Source of the DNA: Aselliscus stoliczkanus
Lineage: Eukaryota; Chordata; Mammalia; Chiroptera; Hipposideridae
NCBI GenBank assembly: GCA_033961575.1
Contig: CM066740.1
Location: 62,255,213-62,319,212, forward strand
DNA length: 64,000 nt
Direction of reading: 5' to 3'
Below the pieces are notes generated by a model. The model ran no database searches and was not told the DNA's origin. It saw only the letters and a program-made list of their open reading frames with translations. Shown here piece after piece: positions 39,356-50,204 of this stretch (positions are counted from its first letter, which is position 1; the number at the start of each line of letters is the position of its first letter). Both the position numbers and the translations under genes were made by a program.

Positions 39356-39578
39356 TGTCAAAAAAATGTACACACATTTTTAAAAAGGAAAAAAACTATT
39401 AAAATTGTAATACTAATATATACCGATAACAAAAGATGAATACAAGTCACGTTTGACTTCTGCAATTACAAGAGGTGTTCAAAGTGGTTACCATCAGTGT
39501 CCAGACACCTCTGATTATGGTGAAATACTGCTTGAGCAACGTTGACCAAAGTGTCCACTTGTATACAATTTTTGGCAC
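39354..39578. mobile_element. Mariner-like non-autonomous element, copy 2 (about 225 bp)
   Basis: The left end GGTGTCAAAAAAATGTACAC and the complement of the right end, GTGCCAAAAATTGTATAC, are inverted repeats. The left part matches the element at 4979-5098. The right part is extra and, on the minus strand, reads as a short peptide-like frame (CLDTDGNHFEHLL) resembling a transposase C-terminal tail. Target duplication not resolved. Confidence 0.65.
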
Positions 39579-39589
39579 ACATATAGATA

Positions 39590-39715
39590 TATATTGTATA
39601 TAAAATATATATAATATATATAATATGTACAATATAATATATATTATATATACATATTAATAGATACAGATAAGATACAGATATATAGATGACATAGATA
39701 GATATATAGATATCT
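39590..39715. repeat. AT-rich simple repeats
   Basis: TATA-rich and (GATA)-like low-complexity sequence between the MITE and the end of the LTR. Confidence 0.85.
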
Positions 39716-39805
39716 TCTATTGGTTTTGTTGTTCTGGGGAACCCTACAACACATATTAAACACTCAATGAATGTTAGATATCATAATTATGCTGAGCCAT
39801 GTTAA

Positions 39806-39867
39806 CACATTTTTTGCGGGAAACGAGTAAACTCGTCATACAAAGTATTATGCCCGCTTACAAAGTG
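39806..39867. mobile_element. 62-bp piggyBac-type MITE, copy 2
   Basis: Flanked by TTAA at 39802-39805 and 39868-39871. The left end reads CACATTTTTTGCGGGAAACG, and the complement of the right end starts CACTTTGTAAGCGGG. The start strongly resembles the terminal sequence of the bat piggyBat element as I recall it. Same length as copy 1 and in opposite orientation. Confidence 0.82.
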
Positions 39868-39871
39868 TTAA

Positions 39872-40770
39872 GATGAGGATAACTCATTATACTGATCAGC
39901 ACGACATCAAAGGAGGAGGTTAAGTAAATTGCTAAGATTATTTTCTGAGAGTGTAGAATGGGTTAAGTGAGGAACTCAAGGAAAGATCAAGAACAATATG
40001 GGGGAAAACTAGTTCAGTGGTTTTCAAACGCGGCCCCAACACATAGTGTTCCCCAAGGATACTTCAAGGATCTGATTTGAAATATCTATATTTTAAAGTA
40101 TGTTTTACTATTTTAAAAATAGGAACTAAAAACATCTTACATTTGCAAATGTGTTATAAGAAAATTTTAGCACAGTGGATTCATCCAAACATTATCCTGG
40201 ACTGCCAGGCTAATTCATTTAGTGTCTACTATGTAGAAAAGCATTTCCTGATATCTCTTTGCACATATTTAAACGTATTACAATCAGTCACTGATTATCT
40301 CCACACTGCATAAGTGAGCGTATTACTACAGACACACATGAGCCAAGCTCAATGAACAGCCCACCGTATCTATGGCATACCTGCCCGCACAAGCTTTCAT
40401 CCAAGCATAACAAAGTTGTATAATCCCCAGAAAACAAGCCACGTGTAATATTATCGTGGTTTTACAATATTTCACCATACTTGCTCAACAATAAGCTGAC
40501 CTTGATTATAAGATTCACCATCAACTTAGTAAATAGCCTTTCCAAAAAGAAATGCTACATTAAACATACACAGATTTAAGGAAATTGTCAATATTCATAC
40601 AATTTCTTCTTCAGTATCAAAATTAAAGTTTCCTTCTAAGTCTTTCTCACATTCAGGTCAAAAATATTCTTTTGAATCCCTCTTGGCTATTCACAAGTAT
40701 GAGTAGGGTTACAGTGACAAGCTACATTGTTAATACCTTCATCTATAGAACAGGTTATATATTTTCTCAT
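39872..40770. other. Intron 1 sequence, weak hAT trace
   Basis: Mostly unrecognised. CAGTGGTTTTCAAACGCGGC at about 40015 looks like an eroded hAT terminal repeat. Confidence 0.4.
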
Positions 40771-40898
40771 ATTTTTAATTTTTAAAATTTTTTTCAGTTA
40801 CAGTTGACATTCAATATTATTTTATATTAGTTTTAGGTGTACAGCATAGTGGTTATAGATTTACATAATGTGGGCAGTGACCCCCCCCCATTAGTCTA

Positions 40899-40980
40899 TT
40901 GGGATGTCAGAAAAGTCATGACGTATTTTTTCTATGTTTTTTTGTTGCAAAAATGTGTCATGACTTTTCCGACAACCCAA
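40899..40980. mobile_element. 82-bp mariner-type MITE
   Basis: TA target duplication on both sides (40897-40898, 40981-40982). Ends TTGGGATGTCAGAAAAGTCA and, inverted, TTGGGTTGTCGGAAAAGTCA. It is almost entirely palindromic, with an unpaired centre near TCTATGTTTTTTTG. Confidence 0.88.
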
Positions 40981-41528
40981 TAGTACCCACTTCACACTAT
41001 ACATAGTTATTGCAACATTATTGACTATATTCTCTAAGCTGTACTTCACATCCCCATGACTGTCTTGTAACTACCAATTTGTATCTCTTAGTCCCTTCAC
41101 CTTTTTCACTCAGCTACCCAAACTCCCTCCTCTCTGGCAAACATCAATTTGTTCTTTATATCTGTCTGTTTCTCTTTTATTTCTTCATTTATCTTGGTTT
41201 TTAGATTCCACATATATGTGACATCATATGGTATTTGTCTTCTCTGTCTGATTTCACTTAGCATACTATCCCCTAGGTCCATCCATGTTGTCACAAATCA
41301 TAAGATTTCATTCTTTTTATGGCAGAGTAATATTCCATTGTATATATGTACCACATTTTCTTTACCCAATCATCTATCGATGGATACCTAGGTTGCTTCC
41401 ATATCTTGGCTATTGTAAATAATGCTGCTATGAACATAGGATGCACATATTTTTTCAACTTAGTGTTTTGGATTTGTTCAGATAAATACCCAGGACGGGA
41501 ACTGCTGAATCATAAGGTAGCTTTATTT

Positions 41529-41660
41529 ATTTATTTGTTTGTTTGTTTGTTTGTTTGTTTATTTTTGAGGGCAGTGTCACTGGCCCTCATATGTGGGATC
41601 CGAACCGGGGCCGCTGGCTTCCCAAGCCAGCGCTTAACCACCGTGCCACTCGGCCAGCCC
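41529..41660 (-). mobile_element. Short type-A SINE, antisense, nested in L1
   Basis: Intact antisense copy with a (TTTG)n-modified tail. Perfect 15-bp duplication AAGGTAGCTTTATTT at 41514-41528 and 41661-41675. Confidence 0.92.
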
Positions 41661-41739
41661 AAGGTAGCTTTATTTTTAATTGTATGAGGAATCCCCACAG
41701 TGTTTTTCCACAGTGGCTCAGGCACTAGAGTTCCAAAGT

Positions 41740-42929
41740 AGTGAAGTGCTGAGCTTGAGCAACTTCCAGTTTAATTACAGTGCTTGGTATGCCAGACAAA
41801 TTTCTGACTAACAAGGAACCACTTCTTTCAAAGCTAGATCACAGAGTAATCGTTCTCAAGATATTTCAAGCAAGAAACTAAATTTAAGTTAAAAGTCAAC
41901 CTTGGGGGGTGCAACCAATGTACATAATTCAATGTAAATAATTCAGAAATACATGCTTTCTATGTATTGTTAAATCCCACATTACAATGTAGTCCTGGGC
42001 CTGATAGCTGACAAGTTTCTTTTGACATTAGTTATAAGAGACATCTCAAATTTAGAAACATAACATTGTGAAAAACACAAGCATGTAGGGCCAAGAAAAT
42101 AGCTCACATGTTATATAATCATTTCAGCCCTTACTTTGGGGCAGGAGGCTAGCTACATCTTTGTATTTATGGAAGAGTTTTGACTTCCATTGTCACTTTT
42201 ATTTGTATATATTACAGTTCCATGGAAGATTTCATTTGGAAGTTAGGATTCACGGATCAAAGTATAGTTTTTAAGAAAATTGTGAAAACCACTGAACTAG
42301 GAAAATCTAAGACTTATATACACAAAGTGTCAACCATGAAGTTGAAGATCCATCTGCCAGGTAACTCTGTTTCTTCCTTCAACCCCCAAAAAGAGAATAA
42401 GAGTAAATCTAGATGACACAAATGATGAACAACTAAGGACCAGTGACCACCAAGGGACACCAAGGAGTAGGTGGTGGTGAGAGGAGCAGTGAAATGACTG
42501 ACCCTGGAATGCAGCTGAGGGCATGAAGTTGTGAGGTAAGAAGAGTGGATGCAAAAACTCAACAGAAAACCTGCTCAGTAGGTCTGAAAAGACAATGAAG
42601 GGTGATGGCTGGTGCATGATGGACCAAATCAGGATAAGAAGGACAGCCTGGGTCAAGTTTTATGCAACTGAGCTATTTCTATGTGAAGATGCTTGGCTAC
42701 TGGCATGCTTCTGGCTGGCCACATCTTTCGCTCTTCAGCTAGACATTTAGAATTTTAAAGACCTCATTTCAAGACTTGAGACAACACTTCGCTCTACCCC
42801 ACCCTGAGCCACGAAGTAGCTTGTCACAAAGTAGCTATGCAGATCAGTAATAGGAGGACATGTTTACGACACTTTCAAGAAGAACAGAGTCTAATACCTC
42901 ATTTGAATACTATTTGTGACGCTTGTATC
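41740..42929. other. Intron 1 sequence, nothing recognised
   Basis: Unique-looking DNA. Overlapping antisense frames near 42314-42656 show no domain. Confidence 0.45.
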
Positions 42930-42947
42930 AAAAACTAATAAGTTTCA

Positions 42948-43399
42948 GGGCCGGCTGAGTGGCGTGTTGGTTAAGAGCTGGCTTGGGATGCCAGCGGCCC
43001 CAGTTCGGATCCCACATATGAGGGCCAGTGACACTGACCTCTACAGCTAAGATGGGGAGCAACAGCTCCACCTGGAGCTGTGCTGCTGTGAGTCCCCGGG
43101 ATGGCATAACTGCAGTCCCTGCTGTAGTGGGCTGCCATAGGCTACAGTCAGTGGCTGGCAGCCAGTGTGAGCTGCCAACAGCTGCTGTGAGCAGCCATCC
43201 AGAGGCTGGCAACTGATCTACCTCACCCAGGAAGAGCGCAATGACGATGCCAACATGGGCCAGTGAAGCAATGTCCTCCACAACTAGATTGAAGAACAAA
43301 AGGACAGCAACTTGTCTGTTCCCTTTCCCCGGTTCCCCAATGCTGTTCCCCTCCTCCAACTCCCCAATAAAATCTTTAAATAAAAAAAATAAAAAAACT
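42948..43399 (+). mobile_element. Long type-A SINE, first half of a composite
   Basis: Full long type A ending CCCCAATAAAATCTTTAAAT plus As. It is followed immediately by a type-B SINE. The 18-bp sequence AAAAACTAATAAGTTTCA before it (42930-42947) recurs only after the second SINE. Confidence 0.88.
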
Positions 43400-43901
43400 G
43401 GGCTGGCCTAGCGGCTTAGTTGGATAAGAGTTGGCTTAGAGCACATGCTCTGAGCAACAGAGCCACCGTTTCAATTCCCCCATGGGCCAGTGAATACTGC
43501 ACCTGAGCTGAGCTGTGGCTGAGCTGCCAACATATGGCAGGAGGGCTCAACTTGCATAACAACAAGATTGCCTGTTCGATGGTGAGCTACAACCACCGGC
43601 AACTAAGACTGAACTCAGCACCTTGAGCTGAGCTGCCACCCAGATTGCTCAGTGGATAGAGCATACGCTCTTAACAACAAGGCTGCTGGTTTGACTCCTG
43701 CATGGGATGGTGGCTACGCCCACCTGTAACTAAGATTGAACACAGCACCTTGAGCTTAGAGGCCACTAGCTGCCATTGGGAAGCCAGATGGTAACTTGCG
43801 CCATCCAAAACGAAGATTGAAGAATGACTTGGCCAGTCCCCTTCCCCAATTCCCCAACACTGTTCCCCTCCCCCAATTTCCCAATAAAATCTTTAACAAA
43901 A
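43400..43901 (+). mobile_element. Long type-B SINE, second half of a composite
   Basis: Head GGGCTGGCCTAGCGGCTTAG, internal tRNA-like modules (GATTGCTCAGTGGATAGAGC near 43644), C-rich tail with CCAATAAAATCTTT. The duplication AAAAACTAATAAATTTCA at 43902-43919 pairs with 42930-42947 (one mismatch). Confidence 0.85.
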
Positions 43902-44009
43902 AAAAACTAATAAATTTCAAAGAGAAAAAATTAATAAAATCTATATACAAAATAAATGAAATTATATAATTGTCCAATTCCATTTCAGGTTTCTGGATAT
44001 TGTGATGTA

Positions 44010-44215
44010 TTGATTAAGAATGGAGTTATGGATTTAGATTAATCTAAGTTTGCATCCTACCTTCACAGTAACTAGCGAGGTGACCTTGTATAAAATCTTT
44101 AATCTTTTTAAATCTCATATATCTTTTATGTAGTCTCTATTTAGAATTCTTTGAAGAATTCACTGAGATAATATGTATAACCCTTGGTACATGGAAAGTG
44201 CTTAGCAAATGTTAG
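44010..44215 (+). mobile_element. MIR SINE remnant
   Basis: Sense MIR order: TTGATTAAGAATGGAGTTAT, TAACTAGCGAGGTGACCTTG, then GAATTCACTGAGATAATATG and AAAGTGCTTAGCAAATGTTA. Confidence 0.75.
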
Positions 44216-44562
44216 AATGTAATGTAGTAGAAGATGAACCTACAGATTTCAAGAAGTACTTAAGAGGAAATTTTGAATTCTGTGGTAAGTTGAACTATAT
44301 CTATGTGTCTATTGTTTACTTACTGAAAAATTGTGAACTTTCAAAATTCTTTTCCTTGGACCCTAAGGTTAAAAGAAGGATGCTAGAAAAAAGAAAGTTA
44401 TGGGAGCTGGGCAAAATATGAAATCACCTCCATATTCCACATTTTATGAATATATGGTAGAATCCTGCTTTTTTGTTCTCAAATCTGTAGTTCTCTAAGT
44501 TTTTATTAAGGATGAGAAACACAAGTTGGGCCATTTAAACCCATTTGCTTAAGATTGACCTA

Positions 44563-44705
44563 ATGGTTCTCGGATTTTAATAGGCAAAAAGAATCACCTA
44601 AAATGTAAAAAATCAAAAATAAAAAAACCGAGATTTTAGTTGCCCTCTCCCAGAGAGTCTGATTTAGTAGGTATGCAGTCTAATTTTAAGAGTATTAGTA
44701 TTTAT
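44563..44705 (+). mobile_element. MER5-like hAT MITE remnant
   Basis: TGGTTCTCGGATTTTAATAG, AAGAATCACCTAAAATG and AGAGAGTCTGATTTAGTAGG follow the MER5 pattern. Confidence 0.65.
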
Positions 44706-45161
44706 CTAAAGAATAGTTAGGTTTCCCTTTCAACAGAATTACTAAACTTTGATCATTTTCATTAACAGCAGATTTGGTGGCTACTTATCCCAGAATCTGA
44801 CTCTACTCCACAGTAAGAGTGGTTGGAGTGACAGAGTGTGAGTCAGGAAACGTAAGAGTTATATTTCTATCCTTGGCAGCAGCAAAATAGTTGAGTCAGT
44901 AAAACACTGGGTGATTTCAAAAATGCTGTCAAGTTATTATGCTGACATCTCAATGGATCCAAAGTCTGCATTCCAGGATTGAATCCAATATACATTCCTA
45001 AATGTAATGATCTTGTTTACATTTCATAGGATCCATTTTTGTATTTTTTTAATGTATTTTTTAATACATTAAATAATTTTTGCAATCAAGGAATTACATT
45101 ATTGACTTTGGAAAAGTTTATTTCATTATGTGAGATGACTTACTCATTCAATTTTATAAAT

Positions 45162-45730
45162 TGAGGGGAAGCAGAGTTTGCCACTTCAAAATACACCTCT
45201 TTGGGATATTGATTATTTTAAGCTGGTTAATTTTAAGAAACAAAAGTCTCAGGAAAAACTTTTGACCTTCCCCTTTACTGCCTAAAAAAATTTAGATAGA
45301 GGATCTGCTCCAGGAAGGGAGCTATCATCACAGATAACTACATTTTAATATAAGCTAGAGTGTGTGAGAGGGAGAAACCTAACAAGGCCCATTTGATATA
45401 AAGTCCCCTCTGTGTCTGAGCAAACATTTAAAGATGGCCCAGCAAACATTTGTTTACCAAACATTTGCTTTCCATTACCATGTGAATTAACCCTCTGCCC
45501 TTTGAAGTCCCAAACCACAACAGCCCCCTTCCCCTTGACTCAAGATGGCATCAATCAGCTTCAATCACCCAATGTGTCCTAGGGTCTCACATTGTTACAG
45601 AACCCCCATACATACACATGTATTAAATTTGGTTATTTTCTCCTGTTAATCTGGCTCATGTTAATTTGATCATTAGCCCAGCCAGAAGAGCTTCTAAGGG
45701 TAGAAGGAAAATTTTTTTTCCACTCCCACA
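45162..45730 (+). mobile_element. Solo LTR, 569 bp, TG...CA with 4-bp duplication
   Basis: Begins TGAGGGGAAGCAGAG and ends CCACTCCCACA, with target duplication AAAT at 45158-45161 and 45731-45734. The 3' part (TTTGGTTATTTTCTCCTGTT, GCCCAGCCAGAAGAGCTTCT) resembles mammalian ERV LTRs. The 4-bp duplication suits class I (gammaretrovirus-like) elements. No viral genes remain. Confidence 0.7.
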
Positions 45731-45734
45731 AAAT

Positions 45735-46680
45735 CAATGAAGAATTTAGGTCCCCTTTATTAAATGGAGTCAAAGGTGGGGGAAATCTATAGATTTTAGA
45801 GCATCTTTGTGCTCTAAAGAGAAAAAGTGCATCATTAAAAATATTAATATGAAAATTCCAGTAAAGAAGAATAATTAGAATATATAATAGGTTTTGATAT
45901 GTGTTCTAAGTCTTCAAACTACCATATCCCTATAACATATCCGGGACTCAATATTTATGCTAAACAAATGCAGGCATGAGTAAATGAATAAAAATCACAT
46001 TTCTGTTTCAAAGTTATTACTTTTACATTAATGAGTGGTTGTCTTTCTAGTTAATAAAATTTTACTGCATAAAAACTTAGCTCTTATGTTACTGGGATGG
46101 CTGCCTCTGAGCTTTAATTTCATCAGTTTTATAAACTCTCAATAGAATGAATAAAACTTTGGACTTCATTGTAGTTATGAGTTCTATTCTCCAAATTAAC
46201 TGATTTATGTAAATACCAAATATTGACTGTATTAGTGATTTGGTCCAAATAACTTCCACAATCAAATTAATCCACAGGAGATTTTTTTGCTTTGTGCATT
46301 TCTGTTCACAGTGTATATATACAAGCTACACACTGACATTTATAGGTAGACTAGAGTAACTCTATTAGATACCTACTACCTAATGGGGATTAAAAAAGAG
46401 GCTAATGTGAGTTTTTAGAAGCCAAACCTATCTTTGAGTTGAAAACTAGAAGTTCTTTTGGTAATAAGTGTTGGTCAGCCTACTTATTACTTTATTGAAA
46501 AAATGTATGCCAAGATCCAGGACAAAAATAAATTTAAAATTCATTTTTAAAAAATACTAAATTGTGGCACCTATATTTAGGAAGAAATTTTGGAAATAAT
46601 CATTTTAATAGTCTGGCTTAAAATAAAATTGTCAGGTAACCTGAATATTTACATGAAGTTTGAAAGGAAAAAAGTATTTC
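45735..46680. other. Intron 1 sequence, nothing recognised
   Basis: AT-rich unique-looking DNA. It is about 10 kb inside intron 1, where human CFTR has a tissue-specific enhancer, but I cannot recognise that element here. Confidence 0.4.
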
Positions 46681-46681
46681 A

Positions 46682-46834
46682 GGACCGGCCAAGTGGCTCA
46701 GTTGGTTAAGAGCTCGCTTAAGAGTGCGAGCTGAGCTCTGAGCAACAGCAGTTCGATGCCCAGCCCGAGCTGAGCAGTTGCTGAGCTGAGCAGCTGCTGA
46801 GCTGCCAACAGGTGGCAGGACAGTTCAGCTAAAA
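46682..46834 (+). mobile_element. Short type-B SINE with internal duplication
   Basis: Type-B head GGACCGGCCAAGTGGCTCAG. The module GAGCTGAGCAGTTGCT is followed by a near-copy, GAGCTGAGCAGCTGCT. Tail replaced by (TA)n. Confidence 0.87.
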
Positions 46835-47275
46835 TATATATATATATTTCGGGGGTGGGGGAAGCTTGTCTATAGCAAAGTTAGTTATCATTGATCTTCT
46901 GAAGAAAAATAAGCTGGAATTTTCCTAGAAAGTCCCATGAACTGCTCTAGAAAGCAAAAGAAACAGATTTTCCTATTTCATGTTATACTTTAGAACACAT
47001 GGTAAATCAACTAATATTTTTATTCAAAATTAAGCATATTTTATTTTTAGGACAGGAAATGGAAAGGTTTTTAAATTCCACATTTGTAAGTAAAATTTTG
47101 CATTTCTGTGAAAAATTAAATGTTAGAAGCAAAGCCACAAACTGAATTAGTCAATTGTATTCCATTCAACATGTATAAGGCACTCTGACAAGTGGTAGAT
47201 ATCAAAAGATGGATAAGATAGAGCCTCTCCCTGGAAAGAGGCATCAAAAAATTCATATGCAAAAAAGAAGTAAAA

Positions 47276-47436
47276 GGGCCGGGCCAAGTGGCTCAGTTGG
47301 TTAAGAGCTCGCTCAAGAGTAGGAGCTGAGCTCTGAGCAACAGCAGTCCCATGCCCAGCCTGAGCTGAGCTGCCACTGAGCTGACAACAGGTGGCAGGAT
47401 GGCTCAGCTAAAAAAAAAAAAAAAAAAAAAAAAAAT
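47276..47436 (+). mobile_element. Short type-B SINE with long A tail
   Basis: Complete short type-B body ending GGATGGCTCAGCT and about 26 As, suggesting a young copy. Flanks resemble a duplication (AAGAAGTAAAA / AATAAGTAAAG). Confidence 0.87.
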
Positions 47437-47754
47437 CCATTAAAAAACAAATAAGTAAAGAAGAAATGGTCAATAGATTCCTATAAGTTAAAAAGTATTC
47501 TTAGAAATTTAATAGCTGTTAACCTATTTTCCTCATCTTCTGAAAAATCCATTGACATCCGTCAGTGTTTTACTTCCTTTAAAAATTACTCAGTTACTGA
47601 ATACCATAAAATTAATTATATATGAGCCTTAAAGTTTTTCTAGATCTTTATTTTAAACTAAGAATGTTATAGCTGTGTATTTTGAAGCTCATCGCAATAC
47701 AATTTTATTAAAAAGTATATTTTGTGATGTGTGAAAACTATATGAAATTCATAT

Positions 47755-47905
47755 TTTAATGCCCATAAATAAAGTTTTATTGGAACAAAACCAGGCCCGT
47801 TTGTTTTTATATTATCTATGGCTCCTTTTCCACCATGGCAGAGACCAGGCAGTCTATAATATTGAAAATATTTACAGTCTAACCTTTTACAGAAAGAGTT
47901 TATAT
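47755..47905 (+). mobile_element. hAT-Charlie fragment
   Basis: ATAAAGTTTTATTGGAACAA, TTATATTATCTATGGCTCC and GGCAGAGACCAGGCAGTC, then ACCTTTTACAGAAAGAGTTT, match the 3' part of a common mammalian hAT element. The terminal repeat is eroded. Confidence 0.65.
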
Positions 47906-48417
47906 TGATCTAAAGTATTTTGGTTGAAAAGGGGGGGTTTGGGTTGAAAAATTCAAGATTTGTTGTTGTTGTTGCTTTGTTTTCCAGAGTTCATACAGAT
48001 GGTTAAAATAAATAAAATGTGCAAAGAGAGCTTCCTATCTAGTTTCCCCAGTCTGCTCCCTCTAGAACTGGGGTCACCAATCCCCCCAGCAGGGGCTTCA
48101 TTTTCTTGTTGCTCCCATAACCAACACAGGGGTCCAAGGGCTGGCGCTCGTGTCTCCTCCAAACACAGCTGTCAGCACCTCCAAGTTTATGCCTATTCAG
48201 CTTAATTTTCACATCCTGGTCTGACTGGTACCAGATGAAATTCTTTCTGAAGTTAAGAGCTTCACTAGGCATTTGGGGGTGGCTGTGAGGTTGGGTAGGG
48301 GTGGCTACACCTCTTTAGGCAGTGCTAAGAATGAAAGCTCTCTGTGTTTCAATCCACTCAGTGTTCACATAAGACAATGATACATAACCCTTTTTCAACA
48401 CATAAAAAATTATTTCA

Positions 48418-48830
48418 GGGCCAGCCGAGTGGCGCGTTGGTTAAGAGCTGGCTTGGAACACCAGCAGCCCCAGTTCGGATCCCACATGTGAGGGCCAGTG
48501 ACACTGTCCCCTACATCTAAGATGGTGAACAACAGCTCCACCTGAAGCTGGGCTGCTGTGAGTCACGGTTGACGGTGTGAGGGCTGCCATAGGCTACAGT
48601 GAGTGGCCGACAGCCAGCGTGAGCAGTTGGCAGCCAGAGTGAGCTGCCGAGAGCCGCCGTGAGCCACCGTCCAGAGGCCGGCGACCGATCTGCCTCATCT
48701 GGAAAGAGCGCAATGACGATACCAACATGGGCCAGTGAAGCAAAGTCCTCCACAACTAGATTGAAGAACAAAAGGACAGCAACTTGTCTGTTCCCCTTCC
48801 CCGATTCCCCAATAAAAATCTTTAAAAAAA
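48418..48830 (+). mobile_element. Long type-A SINE with shortened tail
   Basis: Full head and body. The tail runs straight from CCCCGATTCCCC to AATAAAAATC, lacking the usual CCAACACTGTTCCCC block. Perfect 14-bp duplication AAAAAATTATTTCA at 48404-48417 and 48831-48844. Confidence 0.92.
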
Positions 48831-48844
48831 AAAAAATTATTTCA

Positions 48845-49288
48845 TGATGGAGTGCTCTTCCTTACTCCGTGACTGCAGACAAAACCTGGAGCCCCATTCC
48901 TACTTCCAGAATATCTACAATCAAAGAAACCAGCTGAGTAAAAACCATGGTTTAAAGGTGTGAAGTCATAGTGGAGCGGAGGACTTCAGAAATCAGTTGG
49001 TGCGTTTGGAGGGGAGGGTAAAAAGAGGGTTCTAACTAAAATTTCTAAGTAGAATTTAATCAATGCTATCCCAAAATGCAGCTACTTGTTCCAGATATGC
49101 CCTCAGGTCAAACCAGCAGGCGCTTTAAATTCTTCTCTAGTGGCACCCTGGGCTTTACTGAACCGTATGAGGGAAGTATTTATGATTCTACTGTCATCTC
49201 AGACATTTTAATATCTCTTACCTAAGCCTAAGCTCTAGATTGCTTTAATATATTTTTCAGATAACCATATTACAAGCCTTTGAGCCAT
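48845..49288. other. Intron 1 sequence, nothing recognised
   Basis: Unique-looking DNA between two SINEs. Confidence 0.45.
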
Positions 49289-49301
49289 ACACAGCATTTC
49301 C

Positions 49302-49426
49302 ATTTTTTGCTTGTTTGTTTGTTTGTTTTGTTTTGAGGGCAGTGTCACTGGCCCTCATATGTGGCACCAAACCGGGGCCGCTGGCTTCCCAAGCCAGCGC
49401 TTAACCACCGCGCCACTTGGTGGGCC
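49302..49426 (-). mobile_element. Short type-A SINE, antisense
   Basis: Minus-strand copy with a (TTTG)n tail. The duplication CACAGCATTTCC is on both sides (ending 49301 and 49438). Confidence 0.9.
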
Positions 49427-49519
49427 CACAGCATTTCCTTTTAAAGAGAGGCAGAGGGTCTGCAGAGGCCTTTTGTCTCCACCACAAGCCTGCTCCAAAT
49501 GAACCTCCTCACTCAGAAA

Positions 49520-50200
49520 GCTTCACTACCACCCACCCTGGTCCCCAAGCAAGCAAACCTAGACACTGTCCTTGATTCTTCTCTCTCCTTAACCTTCCAT
49601 ATCTAATTAATTGCCAAACCTGTCGAGTTTACCTCCTAAATGTCTTTTAAATTCATCTTTGTTTCTATCCCCACTGTCACTCTTTCATTCATTTCATCAT
49701 TTCTTTTGCGAAACGGCAATAGCTTTGAACTGGTCCTATCACTCCCCTGAAAATCCATGGCTTTTCGCTTCCAATATTATAAAGCCCAAAGCTCAGGAAG
49801 CCTCTGCTACCTGGCCCTTGCTAGAGTTTCAGACCCATCTCCCCAAAATCTGCCACACATCTTCCACTCTAGTCACAGGGAACTTCTCTGAGATCTTGAA
49901 TGTAGCCATGCTCATGCTTACAGCCAGCCCTACACACAGTGGGCTGCTTCTATCTTTAATTTTTTCCTAACCCATGCCCACTCTCTTTGTCTGGGTAATC
50001 TCCTTTCGATGTCCACTAGAGTCACTTCTCTAGCAAGCCTTAACTTAACCAGCCTTAAACTGGATGTGATGCCCCATGCAGTGTTTCTATAAGCCCCTGA
50101 GACTTTGGGTTTCAGAGAGTGCATTCCATGAAGGCAGCACCAATTTTTTTCCTGCCCAGTTCCACCTTCCTAATGCCTTGCATGGAATACAAAGGGTGGT
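49520..50200 (+). mobile_element. LINE-2 (L2) 3' region
   Basis: L2 landmarks in sense order: GGTCCTATCACTCCCCTGAA, ATTATAAAGCCCAAAGCTCA, TGCTACCTGGCCCTTGCTAG, ACTCTAGTCACAGGGAAC, CATTCCATGAAGGCAGCACC and CCTAATGCCTTGCATGG. Heavily diverged and non-coding. Confidence 0.7.
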
Positions 50201-50204
50201 GAGT

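Larger units (their letters stand above)
39028..39752 (+). mobile_element. Second old LTR, interrupted by a MITE and microsatellites
   Basis: Starts TGATGGTTAATTTTTATAAT and contains AAGCAGATTACCCTCCATC and ATCCAATCAGTGGAAGGC. After the inserted DNA it ends TATTGGTTTTGTTGTTCTGG followed by GGAACCCTACAACACATA. This order matches a common mammalian ERVL-related LTR whose exact name I am unsure of. Confidence 0.65.
40775..41722 (-). mobile_element. LINE-1 3' part, antisense, with two nested insertions
   Basis: Antisense L1 3'UTR (TTACAGTTGACATTCAATAT, TTAGGTGTACAGCATAGTGG) and the end of ORF2. On the minus strand residues like TTWMDLGDSMLSEI are visible near 41270. It is interrupted by an 82-bp mariner MITE and a short SINE, so the L1 is older than both. 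Confidence 0.85.

Noticed and set aside
45200..45240. HNF1-like GGTTAATTTTAAG, about 11 kb into intron 1, as the counterpart of the human intron 1 enhancer
   Set aside because: Only a half-site matches, and it falls inside the LTR at 45162-45730, so it cannot be the ancestral conserved element.
49611..49970. 119-codon plus-strand frame as a gene
   Set aside because: It lies within a diverged L2 LINE 3' region and has no domain or splice context.
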